DNA of 39,877 nt, taken from contig DATIGQ010000015.1 of NCBI GenBank assembly GCA_035454605.1, positions 1 through 39,877 of the forward strand, written 5' to 3'. Below are positions 1 through 9,026 of the stretch, piece after piece. Source of the stretch: Terriglobales bacterium. GTDB lineage: Bacteria; Acidobacteriota; Terriglobia; Terriglobales; Acidobacteriaceae. Numbering within the stretch: the stretch's first letter is position 1; each line of letters begins with the position of its first letter. A model generated the notes under the pieces. It was not told the origin of the DNA. It searched no databases and saw only the letters and a list, made by a program, of their open reading frames with translations. The translations under genes and the position numbers were made by a program.

Positions 1-27
1 CTGGAGTTCGTCTTCGAGGTTTGCCAT
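1..27 (-). CDS. 5' end of an unidentified minus-strand gene (partial)
   Basis: An ATG on the minus strand at 27-25 opens a frame that runs off the left edge, giving MANLEDELQ. An AAGGTG ribosome-binding site lies about 6 bases upstream of it, which is why I accept so short a fragment. Nothing in nine residues identifies the product. It would be divergent from the DUF2064 gene, sharing the roughly 200-bp region 28-224. Confidence 0.4.
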
Positions 28-71
28 GCCGCACACCTTACCCTCAGCGGCCGGGTCGCTGCAAAGGGACT

Positions 72-95
72 TGTGACACTGCGTGGAGTATCACA
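72..95. repeat. Interrupted inverted repeat in divergent intergenic region
   Basis: Arms TGTGACACT and AGTATCACA, 9 bp with one mismatch, are separated by 6 bases. It sits between the left-edge gene and the DUF2064 gene, so it could be an operator or the stem of a leader hairpin. The spacing is too wide for a CRP half-site pair. Function unknown. Confidence 0.3.
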
Positions 96-224
96 GTGGG
101 GACAAAGACTCGCAGTGGATTTTCACCTGGGACGAAGTGACCAGCCGGTATACCGCGCCCCCTGCTTGCTGCGTCCAAGCCTGCGACCCTAGGCAGGACA
201 GGGAAACTCTTGGGACCAGCGAGA

Positions 225-884
225 ATGAAAGGGGACGGCGTTGTCTGCGTCTTTGCCATGCCGCAACGCAGCGGGGCAGAGGGCTTGATCTCTGCCCTTG
301 GAACCGCTCAGGCCGCCGGACTGGCGGCAGCCTTCTTCCGAGACACCTGGCGCATGGTCTGCTCCCTGCCCTGGGCAAGGCCGGTTGCGGCGACCTCCGG
401 CCGGCTGGCGGCGGATCTCGATCCGCCTCCGGCTGCAGTCTGGCCGCAGGGTGGCGGCGACCTCGGGAAGCGCCTGGAGCGGATTTTGCGACAGGCGCTC
501 CGCGAGGGAGACTTCGCCATCGCTGTCGCCGCCCATCATCCCGGCCTGCCCGCCCGCCTGCTGGAGGACGCCCGGGCCCAGTTGCGCTCTGCCGATGCCG
601 TGCTCGGTCCCTCCGAGGACGGCGGCTTCTACCTGCTGGGCCTGAAGCGCTGTCCTGCTCGCCTGCTGGCCGGACTCCCCTGGAACCAGCCCGAGACCTT
701 TGCCCACCTCCTGGTCCGCCTGCGGGAGCATGGCCTCGCCACACACGTGCTCGAATCCTGGGCTGCCCTCGACGACACCGGCGACCTGGAGCGCCTCGCT
801 GAGCTGCTCATTTCCCGGCGGCTCCATGCTCCGGAAACGGCCCGCGTCCTGGCCGGCATTCGCAAGGCCACCGTCACCGGCTGA
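225..884 (+). CDS. DUF2064 / TIGR04282-like nucleotidyl- or glycosyltransferase-fold protein
   Basis: About 219 aa. The hallmarks of the DUF2064 family (GT-A-like fold, related to CofC and MobA-type nucleotidyltransferases) are present in the second half: a GGGDLGKRL block near residue 84 and a GPSEDGGFYLLGL block near residue 135, where the acidic pair normally binds metal. The N-terminal P-G-x-x-K-T-R-L nucleotide-binding motif usual in this family is not recognisable; the equivalent stretch reads VFAMPQRSG. Activity is therefore uncertain, and members are mostly uncharacterised. I chose ATG 225 because VVCVFAMP then falls where the family's first strand begins; an in-frame TTG at 210 is an alternative with an upstream AGGG. 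It precedes the NAD-salvage pair, but a good -10 hexamer lies between them, so co-transcription is unclear. Confidence 0.7.
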   Translation: MKGDGVVCVFAMPQRSGAEGLISALGTAQAAGLAAAFFRDTWRMVCSLPWARPVAATSGRLAADLDPPPAAVWPQGGGDLGKRLERILRQALREGDFAIAVAAHHPGLPARLLEDARAQLRSADAVLGPSEDGGFYLLGLKRCPARLLAGLPWNQPETFAHLLVRLREHGLATHVLESWAALDDTGDLERLAELLISRRLHAPETARVLAGIRKATVTG

Positions 885-921
885 ATCCGAAGGATTCCGC
901 CCCGCCCACCTCTGGGCTTCT

Positions 922-927
922 TATAAT
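922..927 (+). promoter_or_regulatory. Candidate -10 element upstream of pncB
   Basis: A perfect TATAAT stands out in GC-rich sequence 25 bases before the pncB ATG, which would give a leader of about 20 bases. I see no convincing -35 hexamer at 16-18 bp spacing, so this is a candidate only. Confidence 0.4.
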
Positions 928-952
928 TGGTTAAGGTCCGCATTCGGGCGCC

Positions 953-2323
953 ATGTCGCAGACAGCCCATTCCGCGCTCCTCACCGACCTTTATGAGCTG
1001 ACCATGGCGGCCGCGTACTTCGACCGCGGCTTCGAGGCGTCGGCCACCTTCGAGCTGTTCGTGCGCGACTTGCCGCCCAAGCGGGGCTTTCTGCTGGTGG
1101 CAGGATTGGAACAGGCTCTCGATTACCTCGCCGATCTGCGTTTCACCCACGACGACATCGACTATCTCCGGCGCCATCCCGCATTCGGGAACGTGAGCCG
1201 GGGCTTCTACCAGTACCTGCGCGACTTCCGCTTCACCGGCGAGGTCTGGGCCATTCCCGAGGGCGTTCCGGCCTTTGCCGGCGAACCTTTGTTGCGCGTG
1301 ACTGCGCCCATCATAGAAGCCCAGGTGGTGGAGACGTTTCTGCTGACCACCATCACCTTCCAGACCATGATCGCTACCAAGGCGGCCCGCATCGTCCAGT
1401 CGGCCGCGGGACGCGTGGTCGTGGACTTCGGCACCAGGCGCGCCCACGGGCCGGAAGCTGGTACGCTGGCCGCGCGCGCGGCATTCATCGGCGGCTGCAT
1501 CGGAACGTCGAATGTCGAGGCTGGCCGCCGCTTCGGCATCCCCACCTATGGCACGGTAGCCCACTCCTACGTGATGGCGCACCAGCAGGAGGACGAGAGC
1601 TTCCGCGATCTCCTCGCAACCTTCCCGCAGCACGCCGTCCTGCTGGTAGACACCTACGACACACTGGCCGCCATCGACCGCTTGGTGGCCCTCGGTTTGA
1701 AGCCGCGCGGCGTCCGCCTGGACAGCGGTGACCTGGTCGAGCTTTCCCGCCAGACGCGGCGCCGCCTCCGCCAGGCTGGTCTCGCCGACACCCAAATCTT
1801 CGCCTCGGGCGACCTTGACGAGTACCTCGTCGCCGACGCCCTGCGCGCCGGCGCGGAAGTGGACGCGTTCGGTGTGGGCACCGCGCTGGCCACTTCCAAG
1901 GACGAGCCTGCACTGAGCGGCGTCTACAAGCTGGTAGAGATCGAAAGCGGAGGCCAACGCCAGCCCCGCGCCAAGTTCAGCGAAGGGAAAGCTACGTATC
2001 CCGGGCCCAAACAGGTATTCCGGTTTCCCGCTGCTGACGGAAGCTACAGCCACGACCTGATTGCTTGTGATACGGAGCAGTACCCCGGCGCCGACGCTTT
2101 GCTTGCCCGGGTGATGATGGACGGCAAGCCGACCGCTCCTTCGCCGCCGCTCACCGAACTGCAGCAGCGTGCGCGCCGCGAGCTGTCCCGCCTGCCGGCG
2201 CGGCATCGCGCACTGCGCGATCCTGCATCGTATCCTGTAGGGATCAGCCGAGGTCTGGAGGCGCTCATGGAGGAGGTACGCAGCCGCATCCTGCCCACGG
2301 TTGCAAAGGAGGAAGGCCGATGA
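953..2323 (+). CDS. pncB: Nicotinate phosphoribosyltransferase
   Basis: 456 aa, normal for the family. It joins nicotinate and PRPP with ATP hydrolysis to make nicotinate mononucleotide in the Preiss-Handler branch of NAD synthesis, in the cytoplasm. The N-terminus (LLTDLYELTMAAAYF) is the diagnostic start of the family. Further hallmarks are the IGTSNVEAG segment near residue 184, GTVAHSYVM near 200 carrying the histidine that is phosphorylated, and VRLDSGDL near 255, which binds the phosphoribosyl group. The ATG at 953 fits the family start exactly. The stop overlaps the start of the nicotinamidase-like gene (ATGA), so the two are translationally coupled and carry out consecutive steps, nicotinamide to nicotinate to NaMN. 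Confidence 0.95.
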   Translation: MSQTAHSALLTDLYELTMAAAYFDRGFEASATFELFVRDLPPKRGFLLVAGLEQALDYLADLRFTHDDIDYLRRHPAFGNVSRGFYQYLRDFRFTGEVWAIPEGVPAFAGEPLLRVTAPIIEAQVVETFLLTTITFQTMIATKAARIVQSAAGRVVVDFGTRRAHGPEAGTLAARAAFIGGCIGTSNVEAGRRFGIPTYGTVAHSYVMAHQQEDESFRDLLATFPQHAVLLVDTYDTLAAIDRLVALGLKPRGVRLDSGDLVELSRQTRRRLRQAGLADTQIFASGDLDEYLVADALRAGAEVDAFGVGTALATSKDEPALSGVYKLVEIESGGQRQPRAKFSEGKATYPGPKQVFRFPAADGSYSHDLIACDTEQYPGADALLARVMMDGKPTAPSPPLTELQQRARRELSRLPARHRALRDPASYPVGISRGLEALMEEVRSRILPTVAKEEGR

Positions 2324-2934
2324 GGTTCGTTTTTTGGGACGAAGATACGCAAGTGGACTTCATCCATCCCGGCGGCAAGCTGTATGTGCCGGGCGCGGAA
2401 GCCATCCTGCCCAACCTGAAACGGCTCACCGACTGGGCCGTCCAGCACAAGATCCTGATTGTGGCCACCACGGACGCTCACCCACCGGATTCGGCTGAGT
2501 TCGCGAACTGGCCGCCGCATTGCGTGGTCGGCACTGCGGGACAACAAAAGGTCGCCGAGACGCGCGTACCGGATCCTTTCCTGATTCCTAACCATCCTGC
2601 TGCGGTTCCGCAGCGCGTGGAGGACTACGCGCAGGTCATCCTCGAAAAAGACAGCCTCGATAACTTCACCAACCCGAACGCGGAAGCTCTTCTGGAGCGC
2701 ATCGGCAAGGATGCGCAGATCGTGCTTTATGGCGTGGTAACGGAGATCTGCGTGGCTATCGCTGCCCGCGGCCTGCTCGACCGCGGCTTCAGCCTGTGGC
2801 TGGTGCGCGACGCCGCCCATCACCTCGACCGGGCCAAGGGCCGCGCCGCCATGGAAGAGATCGAACGCCGGGGAGCAAGGCTCGTGACTACCGATCAGGT
2901 GATCGGCGAACTCGCCGTCCTCACCGCGGCTTAG
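2320..2934 (+). CDS. pncA: Nicotinamidase-like isochorismatase-family hydrolase
   Basis: 204 aa. It probably deaminates nicotinamide to nicotinate, feeding the enzyme encoded just upstream. The Asp-Lys-Cys triad of the isochorismatase/nicotinamidase fold is visible as D9 (in DTQVDF), K110 (in LEKDS) and C144 (in VVTEICVA). The metal-binding set matches PncA: D52 and H54 in TTDAHPPD and H67 in WPPHC. The first strand reads FWDEDTQVDF rather than the usual IVDMQNDF, which is a little unusual. The start overlaps the pncB stop by four bases. Its 3' end overlaps the 3' end of the convergent CRTAC1-like gene by 14 bases, so no separate terminator fits between them. Another cysteine hydrolase of the same fold is possible, but the context makes nicotinamidase the best call. 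Confidence 0.85.
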   Translation: MRFVFWDEDTQVDFIHPGGKLYVPGAEAILPNLKRLTDWAVQHKILIVATTDAHPPDSAEFANWPPHCVVGTAGQQKVAETRVPDPFLIPNHPAAVPQRVEDYAQVILEKDSLDNFTNPNAEALLERIGKDAQIVLYGVVTEICVAIAARGLLDRGFSLWLVRDAAHHLDRAKGRAAMEEIERRGARLVTTDQVIGELAVLTAA

Positions 2935-4642
2935 TCTGACGCTTGGTCGCGGGAGCCGCGCCCGCCGCAGGCCCGAACGGCCGCGCACTCGCTATTCCCT
3001 TACCTTCTTCCACTACGATGGTCTGCCCTGCGGCGACGTTCTTCAGGTGGTCGGTCTGGCCGCTTGGCCACTTGATTTCCACCTGGTCGGCGCGCTCGCG
3101 TGTGCCCAAACCGAAAGTCAGCACCAACTCACTCTGCGAAAGATAGCTCGATCCGCTGCGCAGCATCTCAGAGTGCTTCTCGCCGCCCACCGTCGCCGTC
3201 ACCACGGCGCCGATCCCGTCGCGGTTCGAGCGCACGCCCACCAGCTTCACCCTCAAGCTGCGGTTGCTTCCACCTTCGTTGCGGAAGAGGGCGGCCGCAC
3301 CCCCGTTCGTCATGATCAGCAGATCCAGGTCGCCGTCGTTATCGAAGTCGCCGTAGGCGGCGCCCCGTGCTACTCGAGGGCGTATGAATTGCGCGCCCAG
3401 GGTTTCCGTGGTCTCCACGAACTTCCCGCCGCCCAGGTTGCGGAACATGTGCGGCGGTTGTGCATACTTCACCCGCTTCTGGATGCGCTCGATCTCGTTC
3501 TCGATGTGCCCGTTAGCCACGAAGATGTCCAGCCAGCCGTCCAGGTCGTAGTCGAAGAAGAAGCAGGCGAAACCCAGAGTCAGCAGGCTCTTGCGCCCCA
3601 CCTCCGAACGCGGCGCCTCGTCCACGAACAACCCGTTCCGCTCGTTGTGGTAGAGCGCCAGCATCTGGTTGGAGAAATTGCTGATCAGGATACTGGGATA
3701 CCCGGAGCGGTCGTAATCCGCGGCGTCCACGCCCATCCCTGCGCGTGCCACGCCATCCTCACTGAAGCCCACGCCCGCCAGCACGCCCTTCTCCGTGAAT
3801 CCCCCCTTGCCGGTGTTGATGTAGAGCTTGTTGGGCTGGGTGTCGTTGGCCAGCAGCAGGTCGGGCCAGCCATCCTGATTGGCATCGAGCACGGCGACGC
3901 CCAGTCCCTTGGAAGTTGGGTCGAAGAGTCCGGCTGCCTGGGTCGCGTCCTGGAACTTTCCCTCGCCTGCATTCCGCCACATGCGCAGCGAGGCGCCCTT
4001 GTACGACTCCGGCGTGCAGTACGACTTGGCGCGCCCGTCCAGCGTGCAGAACAGATCCTTCTCCGCCGACCACTGCACGTAGTTGGCTACCACGAGGTCG
4101 AGCCGCCCGTCCTTGTCGTAGTCAAGAAACGCAGCCGAGGTGGAGAATTCGTTCGGCCCTTCCAGTCCGGCCGCCTTGGTGACGTCCGTGAACGTGCCGT
4201 TTCCATTGTTGCGGTACAAACGGCTCTGCCCCAGCGCCGTGAGAAAGATGTCGTCATGGCCGTCGTTGTCGTAGTCACCCACGGCCACGCCCAGTCCGTA
4301 TAGGCTCACCGCCAGCCCGGCCCTGGCCGTGACGTCGGTAAACGTGCCGTTGCGGTTGTTGCGATAGAGCTTCGGGGACGCGGGCCGCTGCGGCCGCCCC
4401 GGCCAGTCCTTACCGTTCACCAGCAGGATGTCCTGCCAGCCGTCGCCGTCGTAATCCAGGAAGGCGCACCCCGAGCCCATCGTCTCCGGCATGTACTTCT
4501 TGCCAAAGGCGCCGTTGTTGTGCGTGAAGCGGATGCCCGCCGCTTGGGTCACATCACGGAAGGTGATCTTGGAATCCTGAGCCGCAGCCGGCATCCCGAG
4601 CGACATGCCAAGGAGAAGAAGGAAACCCGCGCGCTTGCGCAT
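2921..4642 (-). CDS. Secreted CRTAC1-like FG-GAP/VCBS and ASPIC/UnbV protein
   Basis: 573 aa. A signal peptide (hydrophobic LLLLGMSLGM, cleavage after AAA around residue 21) leads into a series of FG-GAP/VCBS repeats. These are recognisable as repeated FLDYDGDGWQD, VGDYDNDGHDD, YDKDGRLD and FFDYDLDGWLD calcium-binding-type loops, which together should form a beta propeller. The last ~75 residues form an ASPIC/UnbV domain (GIGAVVTATVGG, then VEIKWPSGQ). Such proteins are exported; their biochemical role is largely unknown, and in Acidobacteria and Planctomycetes they often sit beside TPR or cytochrome genes. The start codon overlaps the stop of the upstream cytochrome gene by one base (TGATG), indicating translational coupling, so the two probably work in the same envelope process. 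Confidence 0.88.
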   Translation of the reverse strand: MRKRAGFLLLLGMSLGMPAAAQDSKITFRDVTQAAGIRFTHNNGAFGKKYMPETMGSGCAFLDYDGDGWQDILLVNGKDWPGRPQRPASPKLYRNNRNGTFTDVTARAGLAVSLYGLGVAVGDYDNDGHDDIFLTALGQSRLYRNNGNGTFTDVTKAAGLEGPNEFSTSAAFLDYDKDGRLDLVVANYVQWSAEKDLFCTLDGRAKSYCTPESYKGASLRMWRNAGEGKFQDATQAAGLFDPTSKGLGVAVLDANQDGWPDLLLANDTQPNKLYINTGKGGFTEKGVLAGVGFSEDGVARAGMGVDAADYDRSGYPSILISNFSNQMLALYHNERNGLFVDEAPRSEVGRKSLLTLGFACFFFDYDLDGWLDIFVANGHIENEIERIQKRVKYAQPPHMFRNLGGGKFVETTETLGAQFIRPRVARGAAYGDFDNDGDLDLLIMTNGGAAALFRNEGGSNRSLRVKLVGVRSNRDGIGAVVTATVGGEKHSEMLRSGSSYLSQSELVLTFGLGTRERADQVEIKWPSGQTDHLKNVAAGQTIVVEEGKGIASARPFGPAAGAAPATKRQTKPR

Positions 4643-7470
4643 CAGTCCGAGCTCCCCTGACGAACGTGAGGAGCAGGAACCGCCGCCGTGCGGCGGGCCG
4701 GCGCGGCCGTTTTCCCTAACGGAGCCGAGACGTGTTCGTGGATGGCCTGGCGCTCGTTGTTGTCTTCCGGATTCGCCTGCCGATAGGGGCCGGTGATGGC
4801 CTGCGCAGCTTCATCGGCCTTGAATCTCAGGTAACGCTTCTGATGCTCGGCGGCCCGGGCCTCGTTGCCCAGCCCGTTGTAGCAGAGCATCAGGTTGTAG
4901 TGCGCCTGTAAGTCCTCGGGGTCCACCTCGAGCACCTTTTCGAACTCGCGAACGGCGTCCGCATACTGCCGCTTGAGGAACAGGATGCGCCCCAGCTCGT
5001 TGCGCACCACGCGGTCGCGCGGATATTGCGCCAGCGTCTTCCGCAGATGCGCGATGGCGTCGTCGTAGCGCCCGTCGGCCTTGAGCACTCGCGCGTAGAA
5101 ATAGTGCGCCCGCGCCAGGTCCGGCTTAAGTTCGAGCGCTTTCTGCAGCACCGCGCGCGCCCCCTCGTTGTCGCCTTCCTGCACCCGCGCCCGGCCGATA
5201 TTCACCCAGCCGTCGGGATTCTTGGGGTCGATCTCCGTGATTTTCTGGAATGCAGCCTGCGCGGCCTTCAGGTCGCCCTGCAACAGCAGGCCGATGCCGT
5301 AATCGTTCCAGCGCTCCCAATCCTTGGCATCGAGCTGGACGCGCGGCTCCTGCGCCCGGGCGGAGCGCGGCGCCACCTCCAGCGTCACTTCGTCGGACGC
5401 CAGCGTAACGATGGGCAGGTCCGGAATCTGCTTCAGCTTCCCGGAAACCTTCGAGGTATCTCCCGTGAACACGAAGCGCCCGTCGTCGTAGTCCGGAGTA
5501 TGCGGACCCGGCTGCGCCGGATCGCGCACTCCCGCGAACGAAAACTGCGTGTTCCACCAAGAGAACTTGCGGTAATGCAGGCGCGCTTCCAGCTTGATCT
5601 TTCCGCCTGCATCTTCTGGAACTTTCATACGGTAGTGGACGGTATCGGCCGCGCCCGGCGGGATCAGGCGCACATACACCACGGAACGCGCCGCCCAGGC
5701 GTTGCGCTTGTTGATGGGATTGCCGTGCGCATCCACCAGCAACGACCGGTAGAAATGCGCTCCCTTCTCCACCGGTCCCTTGCCGTCGTTTTCCACCGAG
5801 CCGCTCCAGAACACGACGCGCCCGCGATCATCGGTCGCCTTCAGTTCCAGCCAGACGTCGAATGCGTCCACGGTGCCGCCGGGGAAGAAGTGGCCCACTT
5901 TGCGCGTGCGCACCACTACGTCCACGCGCACGGTTTCGCCGCGCCGCACCACCGGCTGCACGCGATCGAGCGGCGCAGTCACCGGCGCGGCCGGCGCCGC
6001 TGGACCGCCCGCGGGCGCAGCCAGTTCCGCTTCTTCACCCACCGCGAACGTGGTCGCCAGTTCGCCCGGAACCGCGGCGCCTCCCGCAGTCATCGGCTCG
6101 GCCTCGGACAGCGCAAAGATGTCCACGCTGACGATGTTGTCCTGCAGGAACTTCTTGGTGACCTCAAGTTGGATTGCGTCCTGGTTAGCTGTCGGCAGCG
6201 CGGTGTTGGCGCCGGGAAAACGATGCGAATGTACTTTGCCCGCGATGTTGCCCTGATCCTGGCTTTCCACCAGTGGCATGTGGCAGTCGGCGCACTTCTG
6301 CGCCTTGGGCGGATAGTAGAACGACCTTGCTCCCTGCCCGGAGACCCCGGACGCCTGCCAGTTGTCGTATTCGTTGAATCCGCGGATCCACCGATAGTGG
6401 TTTACCGGCGAATCCAGGTGGACCTTGTGGCAGGTGGAACAGAACTCGGCCGTCTGGTCGCGCATGAACGGCTTGAGGAACGCCCGCCGGTGAGGCTCCG
6501 GGTTCACGTAGGTCAGGAAGTCGTGCACCCCGCGCAGCACCGGATTCTCGCTGGCCGCCAGCTCATGCAGATCGGGATACTCCAGCACGAAATCGCCCTG
6601 CCCCATGGAGCTTTTCACGTGCACGATGGAGTGGCACATCATGCAGCCCATGCCGGCGTGCGCTTCCGGCCGGTCCATCTGCTCCACGATGGGTTTGTCC
6701 ATCTTGCCCGCCAGAAGGATGGCGGGATCGTGGCAGCCGCCACACCACTTCGAAGGCTTCGTCCCCGCCACTTCCTGCATGTACTCGACGCTTTTGCGGT
6801 ACCACTGGTTGTTGAAGGACGAGAAATGGTGCGCCGAGCTGAACCACTGCTGGTAGATGTCCTGATGGCAGCGCTGGCAGGCGTCCGACTTCATGAAGAA
6901 CTCAGAAGGGATCAGCTTGCCGTCCTTTACCTGTGACGAGCTGGGGAAGAAGGGCCCTCGCGGTCCGTCGCCTTCGCCGTCCATCGACGTCGGCGGATTG
7001 AGCGGATTGCGAATGATGTTCGCGCTCAGCCACAGGTTGTGCCTTGAGTACTGGGCCGCCGTTGAAAGCGCAGCCACGAACAAGACGGCCACCGCAAACC
7101 GCGCCACCGCGGAACCCAGCCACCCGCGCCGCTCCATCCACGCCACCAGCAGCAGCGCCACGCCTGCCACCGTCAGCCCAATGTGCGCATAGAGCCAGGG
7201 TAGGTTGGGCCGAGTCGTGCCGATGGCAAAGAGGAGGACGCCAATCATCGCGCCCAGCCCCATGGCTATCCAGCCGAGCCGGGCGGTCCCCGGAAGGTCC
7301 GAAAGCCCCCTCCGCAACACTCGAGGTAGCAGCAGCGCAAGCAAAACGCCTGCTGCCAGATGCAGCACCACAATGCCCAGGTAGAAGACGCTCGTATCCG
7401 GAAGGCCGTAGAGGTAAAGGCCGGAAAGCGCCAGCAGGAAAATGAGCCGGTTAGAAAGCTTCACGCCCAC
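4642..7470 (-). CDS. Membrane-anchored multiheme c-type cytochrome with TPR repeats
   Basis: 942 aa. The N-terminal ~140 residues hold about five hydrophobic segments (approximately 8-24, 28-52, 65-84, 93-112, 121-139). Next come five CxxCH haem-binding motifs at residues 198 (CQRCH), 243 (CGGCH), 276 (CMMCH), 344 (CSTCH) and 393 (CADCH). A beta-rich region follows, then a TPR array from about 700 to 870 with typical A-x-F-x-K-x-L helices. This points to a periplasmic electron carrier or haem redox enzyme tethered to the inner membrane, with TPRs for protein contacts. The start is a GTG at 7470; a second GTG two codons later is equally plausible. It is first in a two-gene unit with the ASPIC/UnbV protein (TGATG overlap). 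Its electron donor and acceptor are unknown. Confidence 0.85.
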   Translation of the reverse strand: MGVKLSNRLIFLLALSGLYLYGLPDTSVFYLGIVVLHLAAGVLLALLLPRVLRRGLSDLPGTARLGWIAMGLGAMIGVLLFAIGTTRPNLPWLYAHIGLTVAGVALLLVAWMERRGWLGSAVARFAVAVLFVAALSTAAQYSRHNLWLSANIIRNPLNPPTSMDGEGDGPRGPFFPSSSQVKDGKLIPSEFFMKSDACQRCHQDIYQQWFSSAHHFSSFNNQWYRKSVEYMQEVAGTKPSKWCGGCHDPAILLAGKMDKPIVEQMDRPEAHAGMGCMMCHSIVHVKSSMGQGDFVLEYPDLHELAASENPVLRGVHDFLTYVNPEPHRRAFLKPFMRDQTAEFCSTCHKVHLDSPVNHYRWIRGFNEYDNWQASGVSGQGARSFYYPPKAQKCADCHMPLVESQDQGNIAGKVHSHRFPGANTALPTANQDAIQLEVTKKFLQDNIVSVDIFALSEAEPMTAGGAAVPGELATTFAVGEEAELAAPAGGPAAPAAPVTAPLDRVQPVVRRGETVRVDVVVRTRKVGHFFPGGTVDAFDVWLELKATDDRGRVVFWSGSVENDGKGPVEKGAHFYRSLLVDAHGNPINKRNAWAARSVVYVRLIPPGAADTVHYRMKVPEDAGGKIKLEARLHYRKFSWWNTQFSFAGVRDPAQPGPHTPDYDDGRFVFTGDTSKVSGKLKQIPDLPIVTLASDEVTLEVAPRSARAQEPRVQLDAKDWERWNDYGIGLLLQGDLKAAQAAFQKITEIDPKNPDGWVNIGRARVQEGDNEGARAVLQKALELKPDLARAHYFYARVLKADGRYDDAIAHLRKTLAQYPRDRVVRNELGRILFLKRQYADAVREFEKVLEVDPEDLQAHYNLMLCYNGLGNEARAAEHQKRYLRFKADEAAQAITGPYRQANPEDNNERQAIHEHVSAPLGKTAAPARRTAAVPAPHVRQGSSD

Positions 7471-7537
7471 CGATAGAAGTTACCGCGTAAGCGCGGACCT
7501 CGCAAGGCTGCCGTCGAAGTAGGAGGGACAACAACCG

Positions 7538-8989
7538 CTATCCCTTGATCACCGCCACCGGCTCCAGCCGCGCCACCATCTTTCCGATGCCCGCGCGATG
7601 TACCACCTCGACCACCCGCGCCACGTCCTTGTAAGCCACCGGCGCTTCCTCGGCCAGCCCCGCCATCGAACCCGCGCGCACCACGATGCCGCGCGTTTCC
7701 AGTTCCTGGCGCAACTCCGCGCCGCGCACCGTCCGCTTGGCCTTGGCGCGGCTCATCACGCGTCCCGCGCCGTGGCAGGTGGAGCCGAAGGTCTGCTCCA
7801 TCGACCCCGGCGTCCCGAGCAGGATGTACGATGCCGTTCCCATCGACCCGGGAATGAGCACCGGCTGTCCCAGGTCGCGCAGATCGTTGGGCAGCACCGG
7901 CGATCCCGGCCCGAACGCCCGGGTTGCGCCCTTGCGGTGCACGCATACGCGCACGCTGGCGCCGCCGATCCTGTGCTCTTCGACCTTCGCCATATTGTGC
8001 GCGATGTCATAGATCTGGTGGAGGCCGAAGTCCTTCACCTTGCCCGCCAGCGCCTCCTCGAACGACCGCCGGATGTAATGCGCCAGCACCTGCCGGTTGG
8101 CGAAGGCGAAGTTGGCCGCGCACGCCATGGCGCGGAAGTAGTCCTGGCCTTCACCCGAGCTGAAAGGCGCGCACACCAGCTCGCGATCGGGCAGCGTGAT
8201 GCCGTACTCCCGCACCGTCCTCTGGAAGCGCGCCACGTAGTCCTCGCACACCTGGTGGCCGAACCCGCGCGAGCCGCAGTGGATCTGCACCACCGCCTGA
8301 TCGGGATAGAGTCCCAGTCGCCGCGCCGCCTCCTCGTCGTGCACCCGCGCCACCCGGTCCACTTCGATAAAGTGGTTGCCCGCCCCCAGCGTCCCGATCT
8401 GGTGGCGCCCGCGCTCTTTCGCCTTGTGCGAGACCAGCGCCGGGTCGGCGCCCGCCAGCGTCCCGAATTCCTCGGTGCGTTCCAGGTCCTCCGGCCGGGC
8501 GTAACCCTGCTTCAGTGCCCAGCGGCTGCCTTCAACCAGCGCCTGGTCCATTTCGGCGTCTTTCAGCCGGATGTGGCCCGTCACTCCTACGCCGCTCGGG
8601 CAGTTGCGGTACAACGCCGTCGCCAGGTCTGCGAGAAACGGCTGTATCTCTTCCACCGTCGCTTCGGAAGCCAGCATGCGAACGCCGCAGTTGATGTCGT
8701 AGCCCACTCCGCCCGGCGAGATCACGCCGTCCGGCAGCCGCGTCGCCACCACTCCGCCGATAGGAAAGCCGTAGCCCTGGTGGATGTCGGGCATGGCGAT
8801 GGCGTACTTCACCACTCCGGGCAGGGTGGCGGTGTTCACCAGTTGCTCCGTCGACTTGTCGCCCAGCGCGTCTTCCAGCAGCGCTTCGTCGGCATACAGC
8901 CGCGCGGGCGCGCGCATGTCCTCGCGGTACGACTGCGGGATCTCCCATACGTTCTGCGCCACGCGCACGAAATCAGACTTCTGCGGCAT
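7538..8989 (-). CDS. rtcB: RtcB-type 3'-phosphate RNA ligase
   Basis: 483 aa, full length. RtcB joins RNA 2',3'-cyclic phosphate or 3'-phosphate ends to 5'-OH ends using GTP and manganese, for tRNA or other RNA repair. Diagnostic segments are [15 protein letters not shown] near residue 65, [12 protein letters not shown] (D98 and C101 as metal ligands), [10 protein letters not shown] in the middle, [11 protein letters not shown], and the late CHGAGR motif containing the histidine that becomes guanylylated. AGGAG lies directly before the ATG. The archease gene lies 37 bases upstream on the same strand, and archease is the known activator of RtcB guanylylation, so the pair forms an RNA-repair operon. 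Confidence 0.95.
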   Translation of the reverse strand: MPQKSDFVRVAQNVWEIPQSYREDMRAPARLYADEALLEDALGDKSTEQLVNTATLPGVVKYAIAMPDIHQGYGFPIGGVVATRLPDGVISPGGVGYDINCGVRMLASEATVEEIQPFLADLATALYRNCPSGVGVTGHIRLKDAEMDQALVEGSRWALKQGYARPEDLERTEEFGTLAGADPALVSHKAKERGRHQIGTLGAGNHFIEVDRVARVHDEEAARRLGLYPDQAVVQIHCGSRGFGHQVCEDYVARFQRTVREYGITLPDRELVCAPFSSGEGQDYFRAMACAANFAFANRQVLAHYIRRSFEEALAGKVKDFGLHQIYDIAHNMAKVEEHRIGGASVRVCVHRKGATRAFGPGSPVLPNDLRDLGQPVLIPGSMGTASYILLGTPGSMEQTFGSTCHGAGRVMSRAKAKRTVRGAELRQELETRGIVVRAGSMAGLAEEAPVAYKDVARVVEVVHRAGIGKMVARLEPVAVIKG

Positions 8990-9026
8990 TTCTCCTTTGC
9001 CCTCTTACCTTTGCCCTTTGCCTTCC

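Noticed and set aside
72-95. CRP site upstream of the first gene
   Set aside because: The TGTGA and TCACA halves are 14 bases apart instead of 6. Kept only as an interrupted inverted repeat.
5026-6936. Long open frame on the plus strand opposite the multiheme cytochrome
   Set aside because: High GC at third positions keeps antisense frames open. The translation is Arg/His-rich without domains, while the minus strand encodes clear haem motifs. The same reasoning removes 3047-4303, 7598-9076, 10270-12036, 629-2206, 24301-25443 and 31503-33296.
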